A stretch of DNA of 64,000 bases from Nocardia sp. NBC_01503 (GCF_036327755.1 NZ_CP109596.1:7378001-7442000), one strand, 5' to 3'. Shown: positions 26,565 through 34,942, counted from the first letter of the stretch. The notes: generated by a model not told the origin, from the letters alone. Numbers and translations: made by a program.

Positions 26565-27176
26565 ATGGATGAACCTTTCAGCAGTGAACAGCGGCCGGCG
26601 GCGCAGAGCGTCATCGCGGTGGTGGGGCGGCTCGCACCGGAGAAGGGGCAGGATGTGTTCCTGCGCGCGCTCGCCGGAACGCGGATACTGCCGCGGGAGG
26701 TTTTCCTGATCGGCGGGCTCTACCCGGGTGATGAGAACTATGTCTCCGAGCTCGAACTGCTCACCACGGCCCTGGATCTACCGGTCACCTTCACCGGCCG
26801 GGTGGAGGAGCTGGAACCCTATCTGCGCCACGCCGATATCCTCGTGCAGTGCTCACTGCGACCCGAGCCGTTCCGCCGCGTCGTGCGGGAGGGAATGCGG
26901 GCCGGTTGCGCGGTGATCGCCACCCGCCCGCTCGGTGCCGAGAAGATCATCGAACCGGGTATCAACGGCCTGCTTGTCGACCCGGGTGATCGTGCTCGAT
27001 TGACGCGCGCCCTGGACACTCTCATCACTGATCAGGAGCTGCGCACCAAGTTCGCCGAGGCCGCCCGCATACGCGCCGCCGACTTCGATATCACCGATTC
27101 CACCCGCGAACCCACCCTGTGCACGCCCACACTGAGCGAAACCCGTTGGCGCGCAGCAGGAGGAATGTATGCCTGA
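26565..27176 (+). CDS. Orphan donor-binding half of a GT4 glycosyltransferase
   Basis: 203 residues from the ATG at 26565 (GGGGGTGA upstream; GTGs at 26541 and 26556 are alternatives). It corresponds only to the C-terminal Rossmann domain of a GT-B enzyme: SVIAVVGRLAPEKGQDVFLRAL, then LPVTFTGRVEELEPYLRHADILVQCS and the donor motif E-PFRRVVR-E (EX7E). The acceptor-binding N-terminal half of ~180 residues is missing, and upstream DNA to 26417 shows no remains of it. It may be a decayed gene or a subunit of a split enzyme. It overlaps the aminotransferase gene by 8 bp, arguing for active expression. Confidence 0.72.
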   Translation: MDEPFSSEQRPAAQSVIAVVGRLAPEKGQDVFLRALAGTRILPREVFLIGGLYPGDENYVSELELLTTALDLPVTFTGRVEELEPYLRHADILVQCSLRPEPFRRVVREGMRAGCAVIATRPLGAEKIIEPGINGLLVDPGDRARLTRALDTLITDQELRTKFAEAARIRAADFDITDSTREPTLCTPTLSETRWRAAGGMYA

Positions 27177-28503
27177 ATTCACTCGCAGCAACGAGATACA
27201 GGACCGCCTACATGAGTTGGTGCCGGGCGGGGCACATACGTACGCCCGGGGATCGGATCAGTATCCGGAGTCCAAAGCGCCGATCCTGGTGCGCGGGTAT
27301 GGGGCTCGCGTCTGGGACTGCGACGGCAACGAATACGTCGAGTACGGCATGGGATTGCGGTCGGTGACCCTGGGGCACGGATATCCGCCGGTGGTCGAGG
27401 CGGTGACGCGCACCATCGCCGACGGCGTCAACTTCTCTCGCCCCACCGAACTGGAATTGCTTGCGGCACAGGATTTCCTGAGCCTGGTGCCCAATGCCGA
27501 CATGGTGAAGTTCGCCAAGAACGGCTCCGACACCACCACCGCGGCAGTGCGATTGGCGCGCGCGGTCACCGGACGTGAGACCGTCGTGGTCTGCGATCAG
27601 CCCTTCTTCTCGGTGGACGACTGGTTCATCGGGCTCACCGATATGAACGCGGGCATACCGACCTCGCCCACCTTCACCTTCCGGTACAACGATCTCGGCT
27701 CGCTGGCGGAGATTCTCGAGTCCGAGCAGGTCGCCTGCGTGGTCATGGAGCAGGCCACCGCCCTGGCCGAGCCCGCGCTCGGATTCCTGGAAGGTGTTCG
27801 CGCACTCTGTGATCGGCATGGCGCGCTGCTCATCTTCGATGAGATGATCACCGGCTTCCGCTGGTCTCTCGGTGGCGCACAACAGCTGTACGGCGTCCGC
27901 CCGGACCTGTCCTGCTGGGGCAAGGCCATGGGCAATGGCTTCCCGCTCTCCGCGCTCGCCGGTAAACGCGAGTACATGGAGCTCGGCGGGCTGCGCACGG
28001 ACGCCGATCGGGTCTTCCTGCTCTCCACCACGCACGGCCCGGAGACGGCCTCGCTGGCGGCTTTTCGCGCGGTCGTCGAGGCGTATCGCGATATCGATCC
28101 CATCGGACGAATGGAGCACGCGGGTCGCCGCCTCGCCGAGGGAGTGAACGCCGTCGCCGCCGAGATGGGTATCGCCGATCATCTTCAGGTGCGCGGGCGA
28201 GCGTCCTGCCTGGTGTTCCTGACCAAGGATCCGAACGGGAATCCCTCGCAGCCCTATCGCACCCTCTTCCTTCAGGAGTTGCTCGAGCGCGGCGTGCTCG
28301 GCCAGTCCTTCGTCACCTCGGCCGCGCATACCGATGCCGATATCGATCACACCGTCGCGGCCTGCCGGGAGGCCGCCCTCAGCTATCGAAAAGCGCTGGA
28401 ACACGGCTCCGTCGACGGCTTCCTGAGCGGCCGCCCGGTGGCTCCGGCGCTGCGGCGCAATGCCGCACCGCGCCGACTTCCTGACATACCAACGCGTCGG
28501 TAG
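27169..28503 (+). CDS. Class III PLP aminotransferase, glutamate-1-semialdehyde aminomutase-like
   Basis: 444 residues. VPGGAHTYARGSDQYPE and ARVWDCDGNEYVEYGMGLRSVTLGHGYPPVVEA form the N-terminal segment; KNGSDTTTAAVRLARAVTGRE binds PLP phosphate; LIFDEMITGFRW carries the PLP-contacting Asp; CWGKAMGNGFPLSALAGKREYM has the Schiff-base Lys (~251). The closest general match is the GSA aminotransferase group, but true HemL normally sits with haem genes. Here it follows a GT fragment by an 8-bp overlap and precedes an SDR, so a role in aminosugar or amino-polyol formation is more likely. The last ~25 residues are a non-conserved Arg/Pro tail. Confidence 0.8.
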   Translation: MPEFTRSNEIQDRLHELVPGGAHTYARGSDQYPESKAPILVRGYGARVWDCDGNEYVEYGMGLRSVTLGHGYPPVVEAVTRTIADGVNFSRPTELELLAAQDFLSLVPNADMVKFAKNGSDTTTAAVRLARAVTGRETVVVCDQPFFSVDDWFIGLTDMNAGIPTSPTFTFRYNDLGSLAEILESEQVACVVMEQATALAEPALGFLEGVRALCDRHGALLIFDEMITGFRWSLGGAQQLYGVRPDLSCWGKAMGNGFPLSALAGKREYMELGGLRTDADRVFLLSTTHGPETASLAAFRAVVEAYRDIDPIGRMEHAGRRLAEGVNAVAAEMGIADHLQVRGRASCLVFLTKDPNGNPSQPYRTLFLQELLERGVLGQSFVTSAAHTDADIDHTVAACREAALSYRKALEHGSVDGFLSGRPVAPALRRNAAPRRLPDIPTRR

Positions 28504-28568
28504 GTTTACGCACGCCGTATTTCGCTCGAATTGCGGAAGTTGTATCGCAAATCCCGCGCTGAACGACT

Positions 28569-28596
28569 ATTCATGGATTGCGAAGGATTCATGGAT
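28569..28596 (+). repeat. Direct repeat ATTCATGGAT upstream of the SDR
   Basis: ATTCATGGAT occurs at 28569-28578 and again at 28587-28596, 18 bp apart, just before the GTG at 28602. Each copy contains an ATG that opens a short frame overlapping the SDR start. It may be an operator or chance. Confidence 0.35.
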
Positions 28597-28601
28597 GACG
28601 G

Positions 28602-29351
28602 GTGCGGGCAGTGGGTGAAAGCGACAGCGCGACGGGCGCTCTCGTGACGGGCGGTGCGGGCGATATCGGCAGCGCGGTGGTGCGGCGGCTCGCCGCGACC
28701 GGGCGCGAAGTGGTGATCGCGGATGTCGATCTCGAGGCCGCCGCCGCACTCGCCGCCGAGCTGAGCCCGAAAGCGGTTGCGCTGCACCTCGATCTGACCG
28801 ATCCGGCGAGTATCGAGGCCGCGGCGCAGGCCGTGCGCGGGAGTATCTCGGCGCTGGTGCAGTGCGCGGGCGCTGCCATTGTGGAGCCGTTCCTGGACAG
28901 CACCGTCGCGCACTGGGATCTCATGCATCAGGTGAACCTGCGTGGACCCATGCAGCTCACCCAGCAACTGCTCCCGGCGCTACAGGAGGCCGGGGACGCG
29001 CGCATAGTCTTCGTCTCCTCGGACGGCGCGCGGGCGGGCGCTGCGGGTGAATCCGCCTATGCCGCCTCCAAATCCGGACTCTTCGGGTTCGCCAAGTCGC
29101 TCGCCCGCGAGGTGGCCCGGCACGAAGTCACCGTGAACGTCGTCTGCCCGGGCCCCATCGAGGGCCGCATGGTCACCCGCGCCATGGAGCACCACAGCGG
29201 CAATCTCGAAGCCCTGCGCAAGGCCATCCCCATGAAACGCCTGGGCCGACCGGACGAGGTCGCGAGCCTCATCGCCTGGCTGGCGAGCCCGGAAGCCAGT
29301 TACCTCACCGGCCAGCTGATCAGCGTCAGCGGCGGCATCACCATGCAGTGA
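28602..29351 (+). CDS. Short-chain dehydrogenase/reductase
   Basis: 249 residues. NAD(P)-binding motif LVTGGAGDIGSAV near residue 14; the acid after beta-2 is IADVD, suggesting NAD preference. The NAG-type motif is QCAGAA, the catalytic Ser lies in VFVSSDGARAG and Y-AAS-K follows; PGPIEGRM and the C-terminal YLTGQLISVSGG complete the classical SDR pattern. GTG starts at 28602 or 28611 are both possible. It is 14 bp from the amidohydrolase gene. Together they resemble a sugar dehydrogenase plus lactonase pair that oxidises an aldose to an aldonate, as in bacterial L-fucose or L-rhamnose breakdown; the substrate is inferred only from this pairing. Confidence 0.83.
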   Translation: MRAVGESDSATGALVTGGAGDIGSAVVRRLAATGREVVIADVDLEAAAALAAELSPKAVALHLDLTDPASIEAAAQAVRGSISALVQCAGAAIVEPFLDSTVAHWDLMHQVNLRGPMQLTQQLLPALQEAGDARIVFVSSDGARAGAAGESAYAASKSGLFGFAKSLAREVARHEVTVNVVCPGPIEGRMVTRAMEHHSGNLEALRKAIPMKRLGRPDEVASLIAWLASPEASYLTGQLISVSGGITMQ

Positions 29352-29365
29352 AGGAGACGCCACCC

Positions 29366-30238
29366 ATGCCCACCATCCCCATAGTCGACGCCCACCTGCA
29401 CCTGTGGCACACCTCCGCACACGACTGGTATCCCCGGCTGCGCGAATTCGGCGCGGCGGGCGGCCGACCCGAGGTGGCCGACGACTTCCTGCTCGCGGAT
29501 TACGACCGGGCGGCAGGTACCGAAGTGGCGGGGCTGGTGCATGTCTCGGCCGCCACCGCACCGCATATGTATCTGGCCGAGGGGCGCTGGATCGACGGGA
29601 TCGCCGAGACCGCGGGGCGTCCGGTGGCCATGGTCGGGACCGTGGATCCGACGCTGCCCAAGGATGATCTGATCGCGCACCTGGAGCAGCAGGCGGTGAG
29701 CCCGCGCTTTCGCGGCGTGCGGGTATTCCAGGGCCTGTCGCCCAATACCCCCGCCGCCGAGATCATTGCCGCGTGGCTCCAGGAGCGCGACGGCGTCTTC
29801 GATCTGGTGGCGCATCCGCACGACATGCTCGACTGGATCGATTTCCTGGCCGGATATCCGACGCTGCGGGTGGTGCTCGAACACCTGGGACTACCGCAGG
29901 GCACCGCGCCCGATGAGCGCACCGGCTGGCATAACGCGCTCTCCCTGGCGACCAAGGAGACCCAGTGGCTGTGCAAACTCTCCGGGCTGGGGATGATCTG
30001 CCCGGACCTGTCCTGGGAGACGCTCGAGTACTGGCTCGAATCCAGCGTGCGGCTGTGGGGCTGGCGGCGGCTCATGTTCGGCTCGAATATGCCGATCGAC
30101 ACCATGGCGGGCAGCTACGGCGAACTGCTGGCCGCCGTCGACCATCTGGTCGGCACCGATGCCACCGAACAGGAAGCCGAATTCTTCTATCGGACAAACG
30201 CCTTCGATACCTATCGGCTCGGCAATTCGCGTACGTAA
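29366..30238 (+). CDS. Amidohydrolase 2 family protein (sugar lactonase-like)
   Basis: 290 residues from the ATG at 29366, which has AAGGAG nine bases upstream. The metal-binding start IPIVDAHLHLWHTSAHDWYP (DxHxHxW), DPTLPKDDLIAHLEQQAVSPRFRGVRVFQGL, VLEHLGLP and the C-terminal RLMFGSNMPID fit the TIM-barrel family that includes L-fucono-lactonase and 2-pyrone-4,6-dicarboxylate hydrolase. It would hydrolyse a lactone in the cytosol. It follows the SDR by 14 bp, probably in one operon with the aminotransferase further upstream. No terminator is seen before 30510. Confidence 0.8.
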   Translation: MPTIPIVDAHLHLWHTSAHDWYPRLREFGAAGGRPEVADDFLLADYDRAAGTEVAGLVHVSAATAPHMYLAEGRWIDGIAETAGRPVAMVGTVDPTLPKDDLIAHLEQQAVSPRFRGVRVFQGLSPNTPAAEIIAAWLQERDGVFDLVAHPHDMLDWIDFLAGYPTLRVVLEHLGLPQGTAPDERTGWHNALSLATKETQWLCKLSGLGMICPDLSWETLEYWLESSVRLWGWRRLMFGSNMPIDTMAGSYGELLAAVDHLVGTDATEQEAEFFYRTNAFDTYRLGNSRT

Positions 30239-30509
30239 AGTCGACAACTGCATCCGGCGGTTACATCAAACTCGTTGTCACATACAAAAACTCGAATTGG
30301 GACCGGGTGACCAGTCCCACAGGCCCGAAACAGCCGATTCGGTTGAAGCCGTTATGAGCGGCCCGTAAAGTTACCCACCAGTTAGGCACGATGGTGTCCC
30401 TACCTCGGCCCGGCATTCTGCTAAGGGGCCGCATTCTCTCGTCCACATCCACCGACGCATGTCGGACGAACAACGTTGAGCACCAACAAGTTCGTAATTA
30501 GGAGGGGCG
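30239..30509. promoter_or_regulatory. Intergenic region with TTGT-N5-ACAA palindrome
   Basis: About 270 bp without a gene. A palindrome TTGT-cacat-ACAA lies at 30275-30287. The same arms and spacing occur twice in 33259-33527 in front of cutinase and WS/DGAT. A short inverted repeat GGGAC/GTCCC spans 30299-30318. A strong AGGAGG sits just before the ATG at 30510. The region likely holds the fatty acyl-CoA reductase promoter; no clear -35/-10 pair is visible. Confidence 0.45.
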
Positions 30510-32540
30510 ATGGTTTCCTACATCGTGACGGGCGGCACCGGATTTCTCGGCCGCCGTGTGGTTGCCGGACTGCTCGCACGCGACCCGCAGGCGGTGATCC
30601 ACGCATTGGTTCGTGAGGCGTCGGTCGCCAAGCTGGCCGAGATGGCGCAGGGCTTCGAGGCCGCGGATCGCGTATTCCCGCTGGTCGGCGACCTCACCGC
30701 GCCGGGACTCGGGCTGCTGGACGCGGATGGCGAATTCGATGCCCCGCGCGCCGATCATGTGATCCACCTCGGTGCGGTCTACGACATGACCGCCGACGAG
30801 GACACCACCTACGCCGCCAATGTGCAGGGCACCCGCGCGGTCGTCGCACTCGCGACCGGCCTCGGCGCGGTACTGCACCACGTCTCCTCGGTCGCGGTCG
30901 CCGGCGATCACAAGGGCAAGTTCTTCGAGGACGACTTCGATCTCGGACAGCGCCTCGAGTCGCCTTATCACCGCACCAAATTCGAGGCCGAGAAACTGGT
31001 CCGGGACAGCCGCGACCTGCGCTGGCGGGTGTATCGCCCGGCCATTGTGGTCGGCGATTCGCGCACCGGTGAAATGGATAAGATCGACGGGCCGTACTAC
31101 TTCTTCCCCGCTATCGCCGGACTCGCCGCGCTGCCCTCGGAACTGCCGGTGCCGCTGCCGGATCTGGGCGCGACCAATATCGTGCCGGTGGATTATGTGG
31201 CCGCGGCCATGGTCGAGCTGATCACCAAACCCGGTTTGATCGGACGCACCTTCCACCTCACCAATCCCGAACCGCAGCCGTTCGGCCAGATCTACGCAGC
31301 GCTGGCGCGGGCCGCCGGTGCACCGACCGGAATCGGACCGCTACCGGGCAGCCACTCCGCGCTCGCGGCACTGGGCGGGCTGCCGGGGGTTCCGGCGGTG
31401 CGTGATTTCGTGCTGGAACGTCTGGGGATTCCGGCCGAGGTGGCGCCGCATACCGCCTTCGAATCCGCGTTCTCCTCGGACTTCACCCGGGCGCAGTTGC
31501 GCGGCAGCGGGATCGAGGTGCCCGCGTTCGACAGCTATGCCGACAAGCTCTGGAGCTTCTGGGAGCGGAATCTGGACCCCGATCGCGCGCGGCGCGGGCG
31601 GGAGAAGCTGGCCGGGCGGATCGTGCTGGTCACCGGCGCCTCCTCCGGAATCGGGCTGGCCACCGCGCACGCGGTCGCCCGGCGCGGGGCCACCGTGCTG
31701 ATGGTGGCGCGCACACCGGAGGATATCGAGGCCGCCGCCGAGCAGGTGCGTGCCGAAAGCGGTGCGGCACAGGCGTATACCTGCGATATCACCGATGAGA
31801 AGTCGGTGGAGCTGCTGGTCAAGCAGATGCTCGCCGATCACGGGCACGTCGACTTCGTGGTGAACAATGCCGGACGCTCCATCCGCCGCTCGGTGCTCAA
31901 CTCCACCGATCGCATGCACGACTTCGAACGGACCATGGCGGTCAACTACTTCGGTGCGGTGCGGTTGATCCTGGCGCTGCTGCCGTCCATGCGTGAGCGC
32001 CGGTTCGGGCATTTCGTGAATATCTCCTCCATCGCGGTGCAGACCAAGCTGCCGCGCTTCGCCGCCTACGTGGCGAGCAAGTCGGCCCTGGACAACTTCA
32101 GTGAGATCGCCGCGGTCGAGAACGCCGACGCGGGAATCACCTTCACCTCGGTGCGGATGCCGCTGGTGCGCACGCCGATGATCGCGCCCACGGATCTGTA
32201 CAAGTCGATTCCGGTGCACTCGCCCGAGCAGGCCGCCGATATCGTGGTGCGGGCGCTCGAGCACCGGCCGAACCGGATCGATACGCCCATCGGCACTTTC
32301 GCGCAACTGGTGGATACGGTGATGCCGTCGGTGAAGCGGGCGATCCTGTCGCAGGGGTTCCGGATGTTCGGAGAGTCCAAGGCGGCCAGGCCCGATCGCT
32401 CGGTCGCTGCCGAAACCGCCGGCGCCAAGCCGGAATCCAGGAGTCCGCTGCTGGCGCTCGCGCCGATTGTGCAGCCGCTCATGGGTCTTCCCGGCCCGGC
32501 GGCACGGATCGCCAATACGATTCCCGGGTTGAACTGGTAA
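30510..32540 (+). CDS. Two-domain fatty acyl-CoA reductase (AcrA1-like)
   Basis: 676 residues. The N-terminal half (~1-350) is an extended-SDR domain of the fatty acyl reductase type: YIVTGGTGFLGRRVVAGLL, HLGAVYDMTA, SPYHRTKFEAEKLVR. The C-terminal half (~370-620) is a classical SDR: GRIVLVTGASSGIGLATA, VNNAGRSIRRSV and YVASKSALDNF. This fusion is the layout of mycobacterial Rv3391 (AcrA1) and of Marinobacter-type fatty alcohol-forming acyl-CoA reductases, which reduce acyl-CoA to aldehyde and then alcohol with NADPH. With WS/DGAT at 33528 it can supply the alcohol half of wax esters. It carries a TTGT-N5-ACAA palindrome upstream and ends at a strong bidirectional hairpin (32561). Confidence 0.86.
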   Translation: MVSYIVTGGTGFLGRRVVAGLLARDPQAVIHALVREASVAKLAEMAQGFEAADRVFPLVGDLTAPGLGLLDADGEFDAPRADHVIHLGAVYDMTADEDTTYAANVQGTRAVVALATGLGAVLHHVSSVAVAGDHKGKFFEDDFDLGQRLESPYHRTKFEAEKLVRDSRDLRWRVYRPAIVVGDSRTGEMDKIDGPYYFFPAIAGLAALPSELPVPLPDLGATNIVPVDYVAAAMVELITKPGLIGRTFHLTNPEPQPFGQIYAALARAAGAPTGIGPLPGSHSALAALGGLPGVPAVRDFVLERLGIPAEVAPHTAFESAFSSDFTRAQLRGSGIEVPAFDSYADKLWSFWERNLDPDRARRGREKLAGRIVLVTGASSGIGLATAHAVARRGATVLMVARTPEDIEAAAEQVRAESGAAQAYTCDITDEKSVELLVKQMLADHGHVDFVVNNAGRSIRRSVLNSTDRMHDFERTMAVNYFGAVRLILALLPSMRERRFGHFVNISSIAVQTKLPRFAAYVASKSALDNFSEIAAVENADAGITFTSVRMPLVRTPMIAPTDLYKSIPVHSPEQAADIVVRALEHRPNRIDTPIGTFAQLVDTVMPSVKRAILSQGFRMFGESKAARPDRSVAAETAGAKPESRSPLLALAPIVQPLMGLPGPAARIANTIPGLNW

Positions 32541-32560
32541 TCGTCAGTAGTACAACATGA

Positions 32561-32595
32561 TTCGGCCCGGTGAGAGCAGGTCTCACCGGGCCGAA
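32561..32595. terminator. Bidirectional rho-independent-type terminator
   Basis: A perfect 15-bp inverted repeat (left arm TTCGGCCCGGTGAGA at 32561-32575, right arm 32581-32595) with a 5-nt loop gcagg lies between the convergent reductase and cutinase genes, 20 and 15 bp from their stops. The symmetric GC-rich stem would stop transcription from both sides. Confidence 0.85.
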
Positions 32596-32610
32596 CCTTA
32601 TCCCCCGGGC

Positions 32611-33258
32611 TCAGATGCGCACGGCCGCGAAGTTCGCCGCGGCGACCAGGCTGTCGCTGTAGGACACATGTGAGGGTGCGTTCATACCGGCGCCGCAGAC
32701 GGGATCGCCTCCGGTGCACCAATCTCCGGTGCGACCGGTGAACCAGTCCGGCACGGTCCAGCCGATGGCCCGCATGGGATCGCCGAAGAGCAGTACGGCC
32801 GCCACCCGGGAACCGAGATCGCCCGGCAGTTGGACGCGACCCGGGTACCAGGTCACCGCGCCGGTACCCAGTGCCGCGTGCACGACCGCCGCACCCTGCG
32901 AATAACCGACCAGAATGAAGCGCTGGTCCGGACAGGATGCGGCCTGAGCTGCCAAGTGCCCCACCAGATCCGCGGTGCCCGCACCGACATTGAACGAGTA
33001 GTCCGCGGGATAGGCGACGGGGTACGCGGTGGTCGAGACGGGTAACCGGTCCTGCAGCATGCCGTACAGCTGATTGCCGACCACATCGCCGAGCCATCCG
33101 GGTTCACCGGTCCCCCGCGCCACCACCACATCGACATCCGAACACCACTCCGCATGTGCCTTCGGTATCGGGAAGAAGATGCTCACCACCATCAGCATGG
33201 CGGCGAAAACCCAAGCGATACGCCACTTTTGCGCCAGCAGAACCTTCCGGTCGGCCAT
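32611..33258 (-). CDS. Cutinase family secreted esterase
   Basis: 215 residues from the ATG at 33258 (a GTG three codons upstream is possible). A signal peptide/membrane segment covers ~13-36, ending PKAHAEW. Cutinase hallmarks: CSDVDVVVARGTGEPG, nucleophile Ser120 in VGYSQGAA, and the C-terminal Asp and His in GGDPVCGAGMNAPSHVSY. Cysteines around 39, 109 and in DWC/DPVC allow the usual disulfides. Mycobacterial cutinase-like proteins hydrolyse lipid esters and some mycolyl or wax esters outside the membrane. Divergent from WS/DGAT and sharing its palindromes, it may hydrolyse the neutral lipids that gene makes, or external esters. Confidence 0.86.
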   Translation of the reverse strand: MADRKVLLAQKWRIAWVFAAMLMVVSIFFPIPKAHAEWCSDVDVVVARGTGEPGWLGDVVGNQLYGMLQDRLPVSTTAYPVAYPADYSFNVGAGTADLVGHLAAQAASCPDQRFILVGYSQGAAVVHAALGTGAVTWYPGRVQLPGDLGSRVAAVLLFGDPMRAIGWTVPDWFTGRTGDWCTGGDPVCGAGMNAPSHVSYSDSLVAAANFAAVRI

Positions 33259-33286
33259 TGTTCTCACCCTCTCACGCCATTGTGAG

Positions 33287-33332
33287 TAGCCCGGTGACTC
33301 TTGTCAGTGACAAGTGACACTTCACCGGGCTA
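33287..33332. promoter_or_regulatory. Nested palindrome between cutinase and WS/DGAT
   Basis: An outer perfect 11-bp inverted repeat, TAGCCCGGTGA (33287-33297) and TCACCGGGCTA (33322-33332), encloses an inner palindrome CTTGT-cagtg-ACAAG at 33300-33314. The whole could fold as a hairpin in either transcript or serve as an operator. The inner motif recurs at 33422 and 30275. Confidence 0.6.
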
Positions 33333-33421
33333 TGTGACCCAAGGTAGGGAGAGCTTCAAGGGGCGGCAACGCGTTGCACTGGAGAGATACCCAATCGAAG
33401 CCCAACCGTATCACTACGAAA

Positions 33422-33436
33422 CTTGTTATCTACAAG
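33422..33436. promoter_or_regulatory. Second CTTGT-N5-ACAAG palindrome before WS/DGAT
   Basis: CTTGT-tatct-ACAAG has the same arms and spacer length as the site at 33300-33314, 122 bp away centre to centre. It lies about 90 bp upstream of the WS/DGAT start. Two identical sites in one divergent region suggest a dimeric regulator controlling both genes. Confidence 0.6.
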
Positions 33437-33527
33437 CTACTTTGAGGCAACGAACCGGCATCGAACCGGTCCGTGAGGGCGCCGCGAACGGCGCGCAATA
33501 TGGAACCAGTTCTCATAGGGTGTTGGT

Positions 33528-34931
33528 ATGGAACGACTTACCGGGCTCGATGCGAGCTTCCTCTATCTCGAAACCGATACTCAACTCCTGCACGTCTGCG
33601 CAATGCTCATACTTGATCCGGCCGCGGACGGCGTCGAATTCGATTACGACGCATTCAAAGCCGAACTCGGCGGACGGCTCCACCTCATCCCGGCGATGAC
33701 GCGTCGCCTGCACGCGGTGCCGTTCAACCTCGATCATCCGGTGTGGGTACACGACTCCCGGTTCGATCTCGACTACCACGTGCGGCGGGCGCGACTGCCC
33801 GCTCCGGGCGGTAAACGCGAATTGGCCGTGGTCGCCGCCGATATCGCAGGTCAAGCCCTGGACCGCGGACGGCCGCTGTGGGAGATGTGGGTGGTGGAGG
33901 GACTGCCCGGCGGCAAGGTCGCGGTGGTCTCCAAGTACCACCACGCCATCGTGGACGGCATCACCGGCACGAATATGATGATGCACCTGTGCGATATCGA
34001 GCCGGGCGTCTCCCATCCGCCGCCGGCCGAAACACCCGCCCCCGAAGCCGAACCCAATGATCTGCTGCTCGCCGCCGAGGCGCTGGCGAAGTTCCCGGGC
34101 AAGCTCGGCATGGTCGGTATGGTGCGGCAGACCGTCGGCGTACTCAGCGGTCTGGTGGAGCGCCGGCGTAATGGCGACGCGAGTCGCGGTATGGCACTGC
34201 CGTTCACCGCACCGCGCACACCCTTCAATCGAGCGATCACCCCGCATCGCTCGGTCTCCTTCGTGCAGTCGGATCTGGCCGATATCAAGGAGATAAAGAC
34301 CGCGTTCGGGGTCAAGGTCAATGATGTGGTGCTCGCCGTGGTCGCCGGTGCGCTGCGCAGCTACCTCGAACTGCATGACGAACTACCCGAAACCTCGCTC
34401 ATCGCCTCGGTTCCGGTATCGGTGCACGAGACCTCCAGGCATGAAGAGGGCACCAATAAGGTCTCCACCATCTTCTCCCGGCTCTACACCGATATCGAGG
34501 ATCCGGTGGAGCGGATGGCGGCCATCGCCGCGGACAATCGGGGCGCCAAGGAGGAGCACCATCTCATCGGCGCGGACTTCCTGATGGATTGGGCGAAGTA
34601 CGCCCCGCCCAACACCTTTCAGCTCGCCGCGCGTGCCTACTCGTCACTGAAGCTGGCCGAGCATCATCCGGTGGTGCACAATCTCGTGGTCTCGAATGTG
34701 CCCGGACCCAACTTCCCCATGTACTTCCTGGGCGTGCGGGTGGCCTCGATGTATCCGTTCGGACCGGTGTTCCACGGGGCCGGGCTCACCGCCACCGTCA
34801 TCTCCAATAACGGCAACCTGGACTTCGGCTTCATTGCCGCGCGGGAGCTGGTGCCCGATATCGAGAAGATCGCCGAAGCCGTCCCCGAGGTGATCACCGA
34901 GCTGCTCAAGGCGGCCCGCGAAAAGAGCTGA
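33528..34931 (+). CDS. Wax ester synthase/diacylglycerol acyltransferase (WS/DGAT)
   Basis: 467 residues, standard length. It opens MERLTGLDASFLYLETDTQLLHV, the usual WS/DGAT N-terminus. The catalytic HHxxxDG motif is YHHAIVDGITGTNM (~138-145); PLWEMWVVEGL precedes it, and NDVVLAVVAGALRSYL and NLVVSNVPGPNFPMYFLG are the conserved C-terminal blocks. The enzyme joins acyl-CoA to fatty alcohols or diacylglycerol, making wax esters or triacylglycerol at the membrane/lipid body surface. The neighbouring acyl-CoA reductase (30510) and distant alkane hydroxylase (55716) could both feed it fatty alcohols. Two palindromes upstream suggest regulation shared with the cutinase. Confidence 0.93.
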   Translation: MERLTGLDASFLYLETDTQLLHVCAMLILDPAADGVEFDYDAFKAELGGRLHLIPAMTRRLHAVPFNLDHPVWVHDSRFDLDYHVRRARLPAPGGKRELAVVAADIAGQALDRGRPLWEMWVVEGLPGGKVAVVSKYHHAIVDGITGTNMMMHLCDIEPGVSHPPPAETPAPEAEPNDLLLAAEALAKFPGKLGMVGMVRQTVGVLSGLVERRRNGDASRGMALPFTAPRTPFNRAITPHRSVSFVQSDLADIKEIKTAFGVKVNDVVLAVVAGALRSYLELHDELPETSLIASVPVSVHETSRHEEGTNKVSTIFSRLYTDIEDPVERMAAIAADNRGAKEEHHLIGADFLMDWAKYAPPNTFQLAARAYSSLKLAEHHPVVHNLVVSNVPGPNFPMYFLGVRVASMYPFGPVFHGAGLTATVISNNGNLDFGFIAARELVPDIEKIAEAVPEVITELLKAAREKS

Positions 34932-34942
34932 GCCGCTGCGGC

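Noticed and set aside
27169..28503. True HemL (glutamate-1-semialdehyde aminomutase) for haem synthesis
   Set aside because: Family similarity is real, but position between a GT fragment and an SDR, away from haem genes, argues for a specialised relative.
28573..28647. Short frame (about 24 codons) starting in the direct repeat before the SDR
   Set aside because: Could be an upstream peptide, but length and lack of a ribosome site give no support.
1..30240. Mobile element or recent gene island borders
   Set aside because: No transposase, integrase, tRNA or flanking repeat was seen; GC content and codon use look even.
33301..33699. Open frame running from the palindromic region into the WS/DGAT gene
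   Set aside because: No recognisable domain, overlaps a certain gene in another frame and has no ribosome site.
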